Counted from the stretch's first letter, positions 8,279-17,170 are shown. The stretch is DNA of 56,806 nt from Deltaproteobacteria bacterium (GCA_021793275.1 JAJYTC010000008.1:1-56806), one strand, 5' to 3'. Made by a program: numbers and translations. The notes: generated from the sequence alone by a model not told the origin.

Positions 8279-10132
8279 CTATTTAGACTGGAAGTGCAAG
8301 TTTACAACCGTGCCTGCGCCCTCCTCGCTTGAAATCAGAATTCGAAACCCATGCGCCTCCATTATTTTTTTCACGATGGAAAGCCCCAGCCCCGTTCCAT
8401 TCTCCTTCGTGGTGAAAAACGGTTTGAAAATGCGCCGGATGTCCTGTGGCGAAATACCGGGGCCGTTGTCGCGAACCTCAACCAGGGGGTAGGCGCCGTT
8501 ATCTTCTCCAACCGCCTTTATGCGTACTTCAACCCTGCCCGAGGACCCGGCCGACTCGATACCGTTTTTTATCACGTTTGTAAATACCTGCCGGATCTGC
8601 TCGGCGTCACCCTCCACTTTCGGGACCGGCCCCTCCTGCTTGATCTCTACCGAGCAATCTTTTACGAAGGACTGCAGTTGCAGCATGCTCTGGGCGATGA
8701 TCGTTTCGAGCTCAAAGGGCGCCTTTTCGAGCGAGATCGGCTTGCTGTAATCAAGAAGACTGGAGAGCATCTTTTCAAGCTGCATTATCTGGTCAAGGCC
8801 GATGGAATAATGCTCGTGCAAACGATCTGAGCGGTCGATGGACCTGCCGATTATCTGAAAGTTCAACTTGACCGATGAGAGAGGATTTCTCATTTCATGG
8901 ACCACTCCGGCAACCAGTTCGCCTATGGCGGCCATTTTTTCCGATTGAACGAGCTGGCCCTGCGTCTGCACCAGCTCATCGCACGCCCTCTGCAGAGAGA
9001 TTTCCTTCTGCTTGAGAGAACTTATCAGGGAGGTGAGGTCTTGGGCCATCGAATTGAAACTCTGCGAAAGCGTTCCTATCTCGTCATGACGCTTATAAGA
9101 AATTCGCCGGTCGAGGGAGCCGTTTGCCATTTCGCGCGAGGCCTCGGCCATATCGATTATGGGCCTCGATATTTGCCTGCTCAACAGGAAGGAGGCTAGA
9201 ATGCAAATCAGGATCACCAGGGCGGCTGTTGACAGAACAGTGGTCCTGATCACCCTGATGGGGGCAAGGACCTCATTTTCCTGCATCTCAACCAGAAGGC
9301 CCGAGTGAAAAAGCGGAAGCCACCTGTAGCAGCCCACCACGTCACGGCCAATGTAGTTGCGGTATGTCGAGACGCCATGCCTTCGAGCGATGGCCGAGAC
9401 AATGCCTAACGTTTTGAACTTGCGTCTTGCGGTTTCCTGGAGGCTTAAATACCTGGACCGGGTGACTATTTTCCCGTCCTTATCGACCAGATAAGCTTCG
9501 CCGGTCTTCCCCAGGCCGGTCCTGTCCGAAAGAAGGGGATCCAGGGTCCCCAATGCGTCCAGAACACAAAAGACAGCCGCCCTCATCTTGCCGTTCCGAT
9601 CATAGAGCGGCATTGTGAGATGTATGTACCATTCGCGGTTCGAATGCTGCATCAAATGGCTCAGGACCGGACCGTCTGCGGCTTCCATGTTTTTGAGGTC
9701 CTGCAGATACATTTTAGAGACAATCATCTCGCTGTTCGGCTCGGTAGAAGCTATGACCCTGCCGGAAAGACTGATGATGTGAACGCTGGCGTAAGTTGGA
9801 GACTTGCCGCGGGTGAGCGCAAGGAGGTCATTGACAAGGGCGGTCTTCAGGGCCGGCGAGACCTTCGAATCCGCGCCGGCCTCGGCGCACAGCTCCCTGA
9901 TCGCCGACAGCCTTGCAAAGAACCTCATGTCGCCCAATCTTTCCGCGTACCAGGTTTGAAGCGTTTTGGCGCGGTCCTGCGCGATTGTCTGGATGTGAGT
10001 GTCGGCGGCGTTGATGAGGGTGCGTTGGGCCGCCAAGTACAAGCCTGTCCCCATTATTACGATCGGGATGACCGCGACTATGAAAAAAGCGGCAAAAAAC
10101 CTGTGCGAAATTTTTCCCTTTAGTCTGAACAT
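8279..10132 (-). CDS. Membrane sensor histidine kinase (Cache, HAMP, HisKA, HATPase)
   Basis: A protein of 617 residues. TM1 (about 12-32) and TM2 (about 300-325) bracket a large extracytoplasmic region with the pattern of a double-Cache sensor (an N-terminal long helix, then segments such as SVHIISLSGRVIAST and GEAYLVDKDGKIVT). A HAMP linker and a short coiled coil follow. The HisKA box is VVHEMRNPLSSVKLN, with the phospho-accepting His, and the ATPase has N, G1 (VRDNGPGIS) and G2 (GTGLGLSIV) boxes. It is transcribed with the NtrC-type regulator. Cache sensors usually bind small ligands such as organic acids or amino acids. The ligand cannot be deduced here. Control of the adjoining efflux pump is inferred from position. 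Confidence 0.95.
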   Translation of the reverse strand: MFRLKGKISHRFFAAFFIVAVIPIVIMGTGLYLAAQRTLINAADTHIQTIAQDRAKTLQTWYAERLGDMRFFARLSAIRELCAEAGADSKVSPALKTALVNDLLALTRGKSPTYASVHIISLSGRVIASTEPNSEMIVSKMYLQDLKNMEAADGPVLSHLMQHSNREWYIHLTMPLYDRNGKMRAAVFCVLDALGTLDPLLSDRTGLGKTGEAYLVDKDGKIVTRSRYLSLQETARRKFKTLGIVSAIARRHGVSTYRNYIGRDVVGCYRWLPLFHSGLLVEMQENEVLAPIRVIRTTVLSTAALVILICILASFLLSRQISRPIIDMAEASREMANGSLDRRISYKRHDEIGTLSQSFNSMAQDLTSLISSLKQKEISLQRACDELVQTQGQLVQSEKMAAIGELVAGVVHEMRNPLSSVKLNFQIIGRSIDRSDRLHEHYSIGLDQIMQLEKMLSSLLDYSKPISLEKAPFELETIIAQSMLQLQSFVKDCSVEIKQEGPVPKVEGDAEQIRQVFTNVIKNGIESAGSSGRVEVRIKAVGEDNGAYPLVEVRDNGPGISPQDIRRIFKPFFTTKENGTGLGLSIVKKIMEAHGFRILISSEEGAGTVVNLHFQSK

Positions 10133-10642
10133 ACATTTACACTCATTTCGTGCCCGGGTTCAGTCGGGTTGGATTATAAGGCTTTCGGGGCAAAATAGTG
10201 AATAACAATTAGTAAGTAGTGAATAGTGACTGCTTGGCAGGTCCATTGGAGGGCCTCATACAAAGGTGCTTTCAGGATGCCTCGAGGCGATGGGTTCCAA
10301 TGCGTTTCACCTTCCTAATCACTCTCCAGACATGGTCAACCCTCGGATGGGTGGGGCTGGTGTGTGGGAGGGCTGCAATCCATAACATTAATCCTAGACG
10401 CTACCTCGTATTTCAGACCGACTCGGGGCCTATGGAGCTTGATCGGCAGACACTGCTGGAATAAAGAGATGTCCGCATCGGTTGTAGAGATTTGTATGCG
10501 GCGCCGCACAGCTACATCGTAAATTAGGTCAGATACCAGGGGACGCCACCAGCAGAGGCAAGAGCTATAGCCGGACCAACGAAAGTGAGGCAGTGCCCGT
10601 AGAATCGGCCCTGCCTCAAACGGGCGACATCGCCTTGCTCTG
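10133..10642. other. Intergenic region, no gene recognised
   Basis: About 510 bp between the histidine kinase start and the stop of a small secreted protein. An 81-residue frame at 10219-10464 (plus) has neither a domain nor a good ribosome-binding site. The promoter of the kinase-regulator operon should lie near 10133-10230, where the sequence is AT-rich, but I cannot assign boxes. Confidence 0.4.
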
Positions 10643-10855
10643 CTAAAGCCGTGAAGAGCAGCGACCAGGCTGAATCTCCACGGGGATGGTCACCCATCCA
10701 GTGTGCGGATTGGTGAAAATCCGCTGATAAGTGGTGATCGGGCTGCAATCGTCCGTCAGGTTCGATGCAGCAGAGCTTTGATAAGGCGACGCCCAGGCAA
10801 AGCCCGAAAAAAACAACAACGCACAAAACAGACTTGTCATGATTATCGTTTTCAT
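10643..10855 (-). CDS. Small secreted protein, unknown function (70 aa)
   Basis: The product begins MKTIIMTSLFCALLFFSGF and ends its signal at AWA-SP, so it should be exported and cleaved to a mature peptide of about 47 residues. The mature part has two Cys residues (DDC and GRC) that could form one disulfide, and is rich in Thr, Pro and Ser. AAGGAGG lies 9-10 nt before the ATG. On the minus strand a perfect TATAAT occurs at 10896-10891, about 40 nt upstream of the start, although no good -35 box is visible. I recognise no family. It is one of four small exported proteins within 6.3 kb. Confidence 0.7.
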   Translation of the reverse strand: MKTIIMTSLFCALLFFSGFAWASPYQSSAASNLTDDCSPITTYQRIFTNPHTGWVTIPVEIQPGRCSSRL

Positions 10856-10955
10856 TGGAATTGCGCCTCCTTACTACAAACCTGATAATCATTATAACCG
10901 CTTCCGGCAATGGGCGGCCGCGATATGGCACGGAGAATAACCCGCCCGGGGTTCG

Positions 10956-11024
10956 CCCGGCACTCAGCCGAAGTTTCAAACTTCCACTGTTAGGTAAAAT
11001 TTGAATTTCGGGCTGAGCGCCGGG
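10956..11024 (-). terminator. Long stem-loop between two small secreted-protein genes
   Basis: The arms 10956-10983 and 10997-11024 are 28 bp each and pair with only a few mismatches around a 13-nt loop. It begins 14 nt after the stop of the gene at 11038. No strong U-tract follows, so it may act as an mRNA-stabilising or repetitive palindromic element rather than a classical terminator. Confidence 0.6.
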
Positions 11025-11037
11025 AGCGGCGAGCTTA

Positions 11038-11247
11038 TCAAAAGCCGACAGCTCCCATAACGGACGGACTGTTAGCGCCAACCGCACCCATCGTCGGGCA
11101 GCTTCCGGGGGCGCCGATGAAGCTTGTGTAACCGGGCGCGCAGCAGGGCGCCTTCCATGTTTTCGGGGTTGCAGCCATAGCGCCGGCCACTCCGACAAAG
11201 CCGACCAATGCGAGGACCATTACTAATGTTGCGATTGCTCTTTTCAT
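11038..11247 (-). CDS. Small secreted Cys/Gly-rich protein, unknown function (69 aa)
   Basis: The start is the ATG at 11245-11247, with AAAGGAGAT just upstream. A longer frame upstream has no signal and no ribosome-binding site. The product begins MKRAIATLVMVLALVGF and has a signal peptide cleaved near GAMA-AT. The mature part of about 45 residues has a CC pair (KAPCCAPGY), one further Cys, and a repeated MGAVGxxSP / MGAVGF pattern at the C-terminus. The Cys pair could bind metal or form disulfides. I know no family for it. A long stem-loop follows the stop. Confidence 0.65.
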   Translation of the reverse strand: MKRAIATLVMVLALVGFVGVAGAMAATPKTWKAPCCAPGYTSFIGAPGSCPTMGAVGANSPSVMGAVGF

Positions 11248-11756
11248 GACTATCTCCTTTCGATAAGCGAGTCTGCGAGACCCGGATTTTTCTGCTTGCG
11301 TCCACCGTGAAGCAGTTACCGCTAACATATGGCAACATTGATGCCAGGCCGGCAAAACTTTCGTCCATTAAAGATCTAGTTGATATTGCAGGATAATTTT
11401 CATCGGATAACGATATCTGGGTTTCGAGTGAGGCAAAAATTGAAGGAGGCTTGCAATACTGTTGAAAGAATTTTTCAATCAAGTCGTCCTGGATATCCTT
11501 TTCATTTAAATGAAAGCCGGGTCTGTCCACTGCAATGTCAGGCTCCAAACCGCTAGAGCTTGAAAGAAATTTTCTTTCTGTAAAAGTAAAGTCAGTCGGA
11601 GAGTTCGAGTCGTTTGCAGGTGGGATAAGGCTTTTGGCCATCTGGCAGGTAATTTGCTTGCTAATAGCATTAGCGCGTTCATCAGAGTGATTCGCAAAAT
11701 TATTCCTGAAGAGTGTTATTCTGAAAAATCTTTGCAACACGCAAGGGATTAGCGGC
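11248..11756. other. AT-richer intergenic region upstream of two divergent genes
   Basis: About 509 bp between a small secreted-protein gene (minus) and a kinase gene (plus). A minus-strand frame runs through it (to 11758), but it has no domain, continues out of frame into the small gene, and lacks a ribosome-binding site. I regard the stretch as promoter and leader sequence for the two divergent genes. Confidence 0.4.
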
Positions 11757-13553
11757 ATGGAAAATTCGATTCAAACTAGTTTCCAGGCAGGAGACGTGGT
11801 CGACTCCAAATGGGTGATCCTCAAACTCGTGGGGCAAGGCGGGATGGCCGAGGTCTATCGGGCTTACCAGCTAAAGCTTCAGCGGGAGGTGGCTATTAAG
11901 GTCATATCGCGTAAACTGATCGAGGAAATAGGCGATAATGAGTATGAGGCTTCTCTCTGCCTGGAGAGGTTCCGGCGCGAAGTGAAGGTCATGGCGCAAA
12001 TTCAGCACCCGAATGTCGTCAGGGTTTTCGATTATGGGTCCGCTTCGGTCAGCAGGGGCGAAAAGGAAGTTCAGATCGAATACATTGTCATGGAATTCAT
12101 GCCCGGGACCTCTCTTAGAACCTCCATGTCTGCCGAAGGATTCTATCCGGATGAAGACCGGGCACGGGAATGGCTGCTCGATTACTTTCTCCCGGTGCTC
12201 GACGGAGTATTGGCTTTGCACCGCATTGGCATAGTGCATCGGGACCTCAAACCGGAAAACGTTCTCTTTGACGGGAAGAAACCAAAAATCACAGATTTTG
12301 GGATCGCAAGGTCCTCCCGATTGGAGCCTATTACTCAGTCGGTTGATATCAAAGGCACTCCTGCCTACATGTCGCCCGAACATTACCTCGATTTCCGCAG
12401 GTCCGACGAGCGCGCCGACGTCTATTCCCTGGGGAAAATCCTCTATGAGGCTATATCCGGTAAGATCAGGGCCGATCAAATTCCCTTCAAACAGTCAAGC
12501 CTTAATGAACCGGATGGTCAATTCTTCAAAGCGCTCGACACGATAATTCGAAACGCAACTGCTGAGAACAAGGCGGCTCGGCTTCAGTCTGTAGAAGAAT
12601 TGAAGTACGCCATTGAACAAGTGCTGGACCGGGGCTCCAAGCCATCCCCGAAAACCACCCGTTTCGGACCGGACAAAAAGACCTCAAAGATTGTTCCTAT
12701 GCTGTTTTTAACCGCTGCGTTGGCAGTGCTGGCCTCGTTCGCCACTGCGGTGTACCACACCAAAACTTTGCCGGACGCCGGTTTGAAGCTTGGAAAAACT
12801 TCGATTACAGGGGCAAACAATTTGAAAGAACAGGTCCCGCACGGCACAAAGGAGCTGCCGGCCCAGATTACGGGACGAGACGGCGACGTTTTGCACCTCA
12901 TCCCGGGCGGAGAAATACCGCCGGCGGCTGAAGCCGGCGCGGCCGCAGGTAAATCTTCAAAGATCAAACCATTTTACATGGATGAATACCTGGTGACAAA
13001 CTACCAGTTCATTCATTTCCTGAACGATTCCCTTTCTGAGATAACCGTTAAAGACAATGCGGTTATTGCCGAGGGCCACATCTGGCTTTTCCTCGGTGAC
13101 GTGGTGAAGGGGTACGAACCGATCCTCTACAGGAACGGCAAGTTTGAACTGAGCGGCGCCCAGCATTCTTCGTGTCCTGTTCTTCGCGTAACCGCATACG
13201 GGGCGGCAGCCTATGCTGTTCATTACGGGCGCCGCCTGCCGTCCGAAAGGCAGTGGGTTTACGCGGCTTATGAAGGCAGGCTGTCCAAAGACCGCCCGCC
13301 CTTAAGTGGTCTCAGTTTTGGTTCGAATTTTTCCGCTCCGGTTCTGGACATGGAACCGGATCGTTTGGGCATTCGCGGACTGGACGGTCACTTCGCCGAA
13401 TGGGCGGTGTCGGGTAATGGCTCCAATGGTCCCGGTTACATTGTTTTGGGGGGTGCGGCGGATAAGGGATTTCCAATGAGAGGGATTGCTCGAAAATCAT
13501 GGGATGCTTCGGCGGATATAGGATTTCGAACCGTATTCGATCCTTCGAAATAA
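11757..13553 (+). CDS. Ser/Thr protein kinase fused to a formylglycine-generating-enzyme-like domain
   Basis: A protein of 598 residues. An N-terminal Hanks-type kinase (about 18-290) has the Gly-rich loop GQGGMAEVY (26-34), the VAIK lysine (48), HRDLKPEN (161-168) and DFG (180-182), so it should be active. One TM helix (about 312-333) follows. The outer part (about 375-598) has the pattern of the FGE/SUMF1 sulfatase-modifying fold (VTNYQFIHFLN, then RLPSERQWVYAAY, and a C-terminal GFRTVFD). In this fold family many members are not oxidases but binding modules. No obvious pair of catalytic cysteines is visible, so sensing or ligand binding is more likely than formylglycine formation. The start has AAGGGA upstream. 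The kinase closely resembles the one at 14750-15838. Confidence 0.88.
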   Translation: MENSIQTSFQAGDVVDSKWVILKLVGQGGMAEVYRAYQLKLQREVAIKVISRKLIEEIGDNEYEASLCLERFRREVKVMAQIQHPNVVRVFDYGSASVSRGEKEVQIEYIVMEFMPGTSLRTSMSAEGFYPDEDRAREWLLDYFLPVLDGVLALHRIGIVHRDLKPENVLFDGKKPKITDFGIARSSRLEPITQSVDIKGTPAYMSPEHYLDFRRSDERADVYSLGKILYEAISGKIRADQIPFKQSSLNEPDGQFFKALDTIIRNATAENKAARLQSVEELKYAIEQVLDRGSKPSPKTTRFGPDKKTSKIVPMLFLTAALAVLASFATAVYHTKTLPDAGLKLGKTSITGANNLKEQVPHGTKELPAQITGRDGDVLHLIPGGEIPPAAEAGAAAGKSSKIKPFYMDEYLVTNYQFIHFLNDSLSEITVKDNAVIAEGHIWLFLGDVVKGYEPILYRNGKFELSGAQHSSCPVLRVTAYGAAAYAVHYGRRLPSERQWVYAAYEGRLSKDRPPLSGLSFGSNFSAPVLDMEPDRLGIRGLDGHFAEWAVSGNGSNGPGYIVLGGAADKGFPMRGIARKSWDASADIGFRTVFDPSK

Positions 13554-13557
13554 AGTT

Positions 13558-14667
13558 CTAGAGGTTTACCTGGCAGGCGGTAGCGCCGGCAGGGAATTCA
13601 CGGGAGCGATATGTTCGAAGCGGAAGAGTGATCCTGGCCGTAATACCCCTGTCCTCATTGTTTAAGAGGTGCAGCCCTCCCGCATGAGCTTCGATTATTT
13701 TCCTGGCTATCGGAAGGCCCAACCCGCTGCCGTCTCGCCTGGTCGTGAAAAAAGGTGTAAATACCTCCGCCTTTTTGTCCTCCGCAATCCCGGAACCATG
13801 GTCGGTAATGTCGATCACGGCGGTGCGACCCGCCTGGTACAGCCGGATGAAAACCTTTTCGTTTTCAGGCGAGGCTTGAAGTGCATTGCTAACGAGGTTA
13901 ATAAGGGCCTCCTCGACCCTTCCGGAATCAATCGACATGGGAAGCGGGCAGGGGCAGAGCCGGGCAACCAGCCTTCTGGCTGCGGTCGATGCCTCACATA
14001 CCGATACCGACCTTGATACAACCTGGTTAAGGTCCTCTTGGCGCAAATCCAATTTCAATGGACGGGCGAAATCGAGCATGTCTTTCACAAGAACCTCCAA
14101 CCGCCCTGTTTCCGTGGAAATGATTTTTAATTTCTCTAGTGATGGCCCATGCTCTGTGCATTGGCATCGCGCCAGGTCTCTGGCGACAATATTGCTGAAT
14201 CCCCCGATAGCGATGAGTGGCGTCTTAAAATCGTGGGCGACGGCTGACAGAGCTTTGCCAATGGAAGCAAGGCTTTCGGTTTCCCGGATTCGCAGTTGTT
14301 TGGCCGTGTCGCGATCCTTGAGTACCCCCAATAGGAGAGTCATGGCAGTGTAGATTGTCAGGCACGAAACCCGGCAGAAATCCGTAACCGAGAAGTGGTT
14401 CCAGTTCATAATGATGAAAGGAAAGTAAACCAGGCTAACGAACAACGAAGCGTAAACGGCGCCGGTGAGGCCGAACCAGAAGGAAGCCAGGATAAGGGGA
14501 ACGAGGTAGAATTCCTGAAACATGAGGTGTAGATGATTTGCTGCTTTGCAGGTCTCATACTCAAAGATGCTGTTGGCTATTACATAAAGAACCAGGAATA
14601 CGATTTTCGGCCGGTCCGATCTCGACAACCTGCCGATTAGATGGGAGGAGGGCAGTTTGTAAGTCAT
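13558..14667 (-). CDS. Integral-membrane sensor histidine kinase
   Basis: About 369 residues from the ATG at 14665-14667 (CGGAG 9 nt upstream). A GTG at 14703 is possible and would add 12 residues. Several hydrophobic segments in the first 130 residues (VFLVLYVIANSIF, LVPLILASFWFGL, YTAMTLLLGVL) form a membrane sensor with almost no periplasmic loop. A short linker follows, then a HisKA box AVAHDFKTPLIAIGG with the phospho-His, an N box (LINLVSNALQ), a G1 box (DHGSGI) and GSGLGLPIA. It lies between two Ser/Thr kinase genes and converges with the first (4 bp apart). No response regulator is adjacent. The signal may be membrane state or a lipid-soluble ligand, which is speculative. Confidence 0.92.
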   Translation of the reverse strand: MTYKLPSSHLIGRLSRSDRPKIVFLVLYVIANSIFEYETCKAANHLHLMFQEFYLVPLILASFWFGLTGAVYASLFVSLVYFPFIIMNWNHFSVTDFCRVSCLTIYTAMTLLLGVLKDRDTAKQLRIRETESLASIGKALSAVAHDFKTPLIAIGGFSNIVARDLARCQCTEHGPSLEKLKIISTETGRLEVLVKDMLDFARPLKLDLRQEDLNQVVSRSVSVCEASTAARRLVARLCPCPLPMSIDSGRVEEALINLVSNALQASPENEKVFIRLYQAGRTAVIDITDHGSGIAEDKKAEVFTPFFTTRRDGSGLGLPIARKIIEAHAGGLHLLNNEDRGITARITLPLRTYRSREFPAGATACQVNL

Positions 14668-14749
14668 TGCTGAACTCCGAAGGATTTTCTCCAAATATTT
14701 CACTCGCCACCGGCCGGCATCCGCTGATATTTCTTAAGACCTGGGAGGC

Positions 14750-15838
14750 TCAACAGCCTCCACCTCCATATGTTGTTGCTCTTCCCGTCCGGAAAGGCCT
14801 CGGAAACCAGCCTGGCAACCCGTTTAGAAGTCTTCGGCCCAACAGCATCCACGGCTTGGCCGCGGCCCGGAAACGACCCGGTAAATTTCTACTTTCGGTC
14901 GGTACTGGGCTCAATCGGCGCCAACGTCCGGCCAATTGAGCAATGGAAGCGAAAAGTGTCTTGTCTTCTTTCCCTATGGCCGATTCCAATGCCTCAAGGA
15001 ACGACCCCACTGAGTGGAATCTTTCTTCCCTGTTCTCCGCCGTAGCCAGTTTGATAATCACATCGAGATCCTGAAAGAACCCGGCTTCGGGCGAGTGTAG
15101 GGCTGCCTGTCTGAGCGGGAATTGATCCGATCCAAGCCTCCCGGTTGTGGCCTCGTAGAGGATTTTTCCCAACGCGTAAATATCGGTCCGCTCGTCTGCT
15201 TTCTTCATATCCAGAAAGTGTTCGGGCGACATATAAAGCGGGGTGCCATGAGTCTCGACAGAATCAGTGAGCGGGGTTGATCGAAAACAGCGGGCCAGCC
15301 CGAAGTCTACTATCTTAGGCGTATCGTTATCCAGGAGAACATTTTCAGGTTTCAGGTCACGGTGGATTATACCGGCCGTGTGCAACGCCTTGACTCCTTC
15401 GAGCAAGGGCAGAAAAAAACTGATGATCCATTCCCTGGCGCGGTTTTCATCGGGATAGAAACCTTCGTCCGGCATGCTTGACCTCAAAGTTCCGCCGGCG
15501 ATATATTCCATTACCGCGAAGTCGACGGGTTGGAGGTCGGCCTCAGCGGGCAGGGTCCCGAAATCGTAGATTTGTACGACATTCGGATGCTTGATCCGAG
15601 CCATTATCCGGACTTCCCGGCGAAACCTCTCGATTGAAGAATTGATTGCGACAGCGTCGCCTCCAAGTGACCGTGTCCGACTTCCGCAAATGAATTTGAT
15701 CGCCACGTAACGGTCGAGATCCATCTGATGGGCTTTGTAGACTTCACCCATCCCGCCTTTGCCGAGGAATTCCAGGATAACCCATTTCCCGTTGATTACG
15801 GCGCCGGTCTTAAGAAGAAAATCATCTCGCCGAGTCAT
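14750..15838 (-). CDS. Ser/Thr protein kinase (Hanks type), cytoplasmic
   Basis: A protein of 362 residues. The kinase domain has GKGGMGEVY (26-34), the VAIK lysine (48), HRDLKPEN (159-166), DFG (178-180) and a GTPLYMSPEH activation segment, so all catalytic elements are present. The roughly 70-residue tail is basic, Trp- and Pro-containing and ends in a run of glycines and a cysteine. No TM segment or sensor domain is obvious. It shares the motif EGFYPDE followed by RAREW with the kinase at 11757, so the two are paralogs that probably arose by local duplication. The start is supported by GGGAGG 9 nt upstream. Substrates are unknown. The nearby histidine kinase and small exported proteins suggest an envelope role. 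Confidence 0.92.
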   Translation of the reverse strand: MTRRDDFLLKTGAVINGKWVILEFLGKGGMGEVYKAHQMDLDRYVAIKFICGSRTRSLGGDAVAINSSIERFRREVRIMARIKHPNVVQIYDFGTLPAEADLQPVDFAVMEYIAGGTLRSSMPDEGFYPDENRAREWIISFFLPLLEGVKALHTAGIIHRDLKPENVLLDNDTPKIVDFGLARCFRSTPLTDSVETHGTPLYMSPEHFLDMKKADERTDIYALGKILYEATTGRLGSDQFPLRQAALHSPEAGFFQDLDVIIKLATAENREERFHSVGSFLEALESAIGKEDKTLFASIAQLAGRWRRLSPVPTESRNLPGRFRAAAKPWMLLGRRLLNGLPGWFPRPFRTGRATTYGGGGC

Positions 15839-15960
15839 TGTCAGAAACCTCCCTTCCTATGACCAGGCCGGCTCAAATTCATTTTCACCTGCCGGCATCT
15901 CTTCAATCCCGAAACAATCAATCGGGGCCATGGTCTCCAGGTCATAATAAGTTCATACAA

Positions 15961-16218
15961 TTATTCCATTCCGGGGCACTCTACCGATGCTTCCCTGAAG
16001 GTCGGCATCCTGACCCATCCCCATTGTCCTGCTCTTCCAGGGACGAGTTTGTTTACCATGATTTCTTCGCTCAGGTTGCAGTACATGCCGGCGGCCTTTT
16101 CAACGCATGGCCTCCCATGCTTCGGACACAGTTGGGTTACCGGTCCGGCCCAAAGAGTCCCGGCAGTCAAAAGAGAGCCCAGCGCTAAAACCGAAAAGAG
16201 ATAAAAAAACTTTTTCAT
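15961..16218 (-). CDS. Small secreted Cys-containing protein, unknown function (85 aa)
   Basis: The product begins MKKFFYLFSVLALGSLLTAG and has a signal peptide that probably ends at LWA-GP. The mature part of about 60 residues has four Cys: CPKHGRPC, MYC and VEC. The first pair with an adjacent His could hold a metal or a disulfide. AAAGGAA precedes the ATG at an acceptable distance. It lies upstream of the kinase gene at 14750-15838 on the same strand, so the two may be cotranscribed. I recognise no family. Confidence 0.65.
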   Translation of the reverse strand: MKKFFYLFSVLALGSLLTAGTLWAGPVTQLCPKHGRPCVEKAAGMYCNLSEEIMVNKLVPGRAGQWGWVRMPTFREASVECPGME

Positions 16219-16540
16219 GGCATGTTCCTTTCTTTCAGTTAAATTTCGTTAGACCGTTCACTCTGTTTGCGCATTAGTTATCCAAGATCCGGGCCAGCGG
16301 GAAAAATCATCAAGCATTTTATAACCAACGGACATTATTGCCAAATCGTAGGGGTAGCAAAAGTGCTGAACCGATTGCCTGCGCGGGGATTGAAAGAAAC
16401 TTGCAGGGATCTGGAAGGGAATTTTCAATAACCTCTCTTGTTCCTTGGACCCCGACGGTGATGTCGCCCGCCGCGTGGGGTGAGCCACATCGCTTACCGC
16501 CGCCGCCGGTACCGGGTAGGCCATGGCTGTCCTAAATAAA
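16219..16540. other. Intergenic region, no gene recognised
   Basis: 322 bp between a small secreted-protein start and a strong terminator. An 88-residue minus frame (16258-16524) lacks a signal, a domain and a ribosome-binding site. I see no clear promoter boxes. Confidence 0.4.
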
Positions 16541-16596
16541 AAAGGGGGCGCGCCCCGCGGTGATGTGGTTTACACCGCGACGCGCCCCCCCCTTTT
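16541..16596 (-). terminator. Strong intrinsic terminator of the Met-rich gene
   Basis: On the minus strand a GC-rich stem (a run of Gs, then GCGCG and CGCGGTG) pairs with its complement across a short AT loop and is followed by TTTTTTATTT. The stem spans 16541-16596 and lies 80 nt after the stop of the methionine-rich gene. Confidence 0.8.
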
Positions 16597-16676
16597 GGTC
16601 CCTGGAATCGTCAGTTGCGACCCTCGCCCGTGGGACCCTCACCGGAATGAGAACCCATCGAGCCGTGTCTGCCACC

Positions 16677-16925
16677 TTACGAGCCCGTGTGGCCGTGAGT
16701 TGCCATATTGGAGTTATGGCCCGAGCCCATCTGTGCGCAACGACCCGAGTGGGCGCCCATGTTAGCGCCTTGCATGCCCTTCATGTTCTGCATGTTCTGC
16801 ATACCATTCATGTTCTGCATGTTTTTCATGCCCTGCATCCCTGTGGCTAGCGCCACACAGGCGGAAGCGAACAAAAATACGAGGGCGATCATTGCGACAA
16901 AAAACTTTCGTGTTCTGAAATTCAT
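16677..16925 (-). CDS. Exported methionine-triplet protein (82 aa), candidate metal-binding peptide
   Basis: The start is the ATG at 16923-16925, with TGGAGG 8 nt upstream. A hydrophobic signal (about 8-27) ends near VALA-TG, or at a weak lipobox SAC. In the mature part Met occurs at every third residue from 30 to 51 (eight M-x-x triplets, x mostly Gln, Asn, Lys or Gly), with another Met at 56. A tail with one Cys and three His follows (CAQM, GHNSN, THGHTGS). Clusters of MxxM and His are typical of periplasmic Cu(I)/Ag(I) carriers, so metal capture is the best guess. No named family fits. The codons are near-perfect 9-bp repeats, which suggests growth by triplet-repeat slippage. Confidence 0.75.
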   Translation of the reverse strand: MNFRTRKFFVAMIALVFLFASACVALATGMQGMKNMQNMNGMQNMQNMKGMQGANMGAHSGRCAQMGSGHNSNMATHGHTGS

Positions 16926-17170
16926 CGGTACCTCCAGAAGAGTTGTTGCGGTTTTTTCCGGGTCGACGAAGCGCCGACCCTTCCTCAATTACCAGCTATG
17001 TTTAGCGAGCGGGCCAGAGGGCCGCCTTGAACGAATCGTTACGATCGACCCTGAAGAGTGGACCATCGATCTTGACGAGACGCATTTGAGTTTGGCAACA
17101 ACCGGGCCAGAAATACGGATTGGGTGCCGGATTTCATATCTTGGTGAATTGATAGGGAATTTAGATGGGG

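Noticed and set aside
11072-11758. 228-codon minus-strand frame across the region before the kinase
   Set aside because: It has no domain or ribosome-binding site, and it overlaps the well-supported small secreted gene in another frame.
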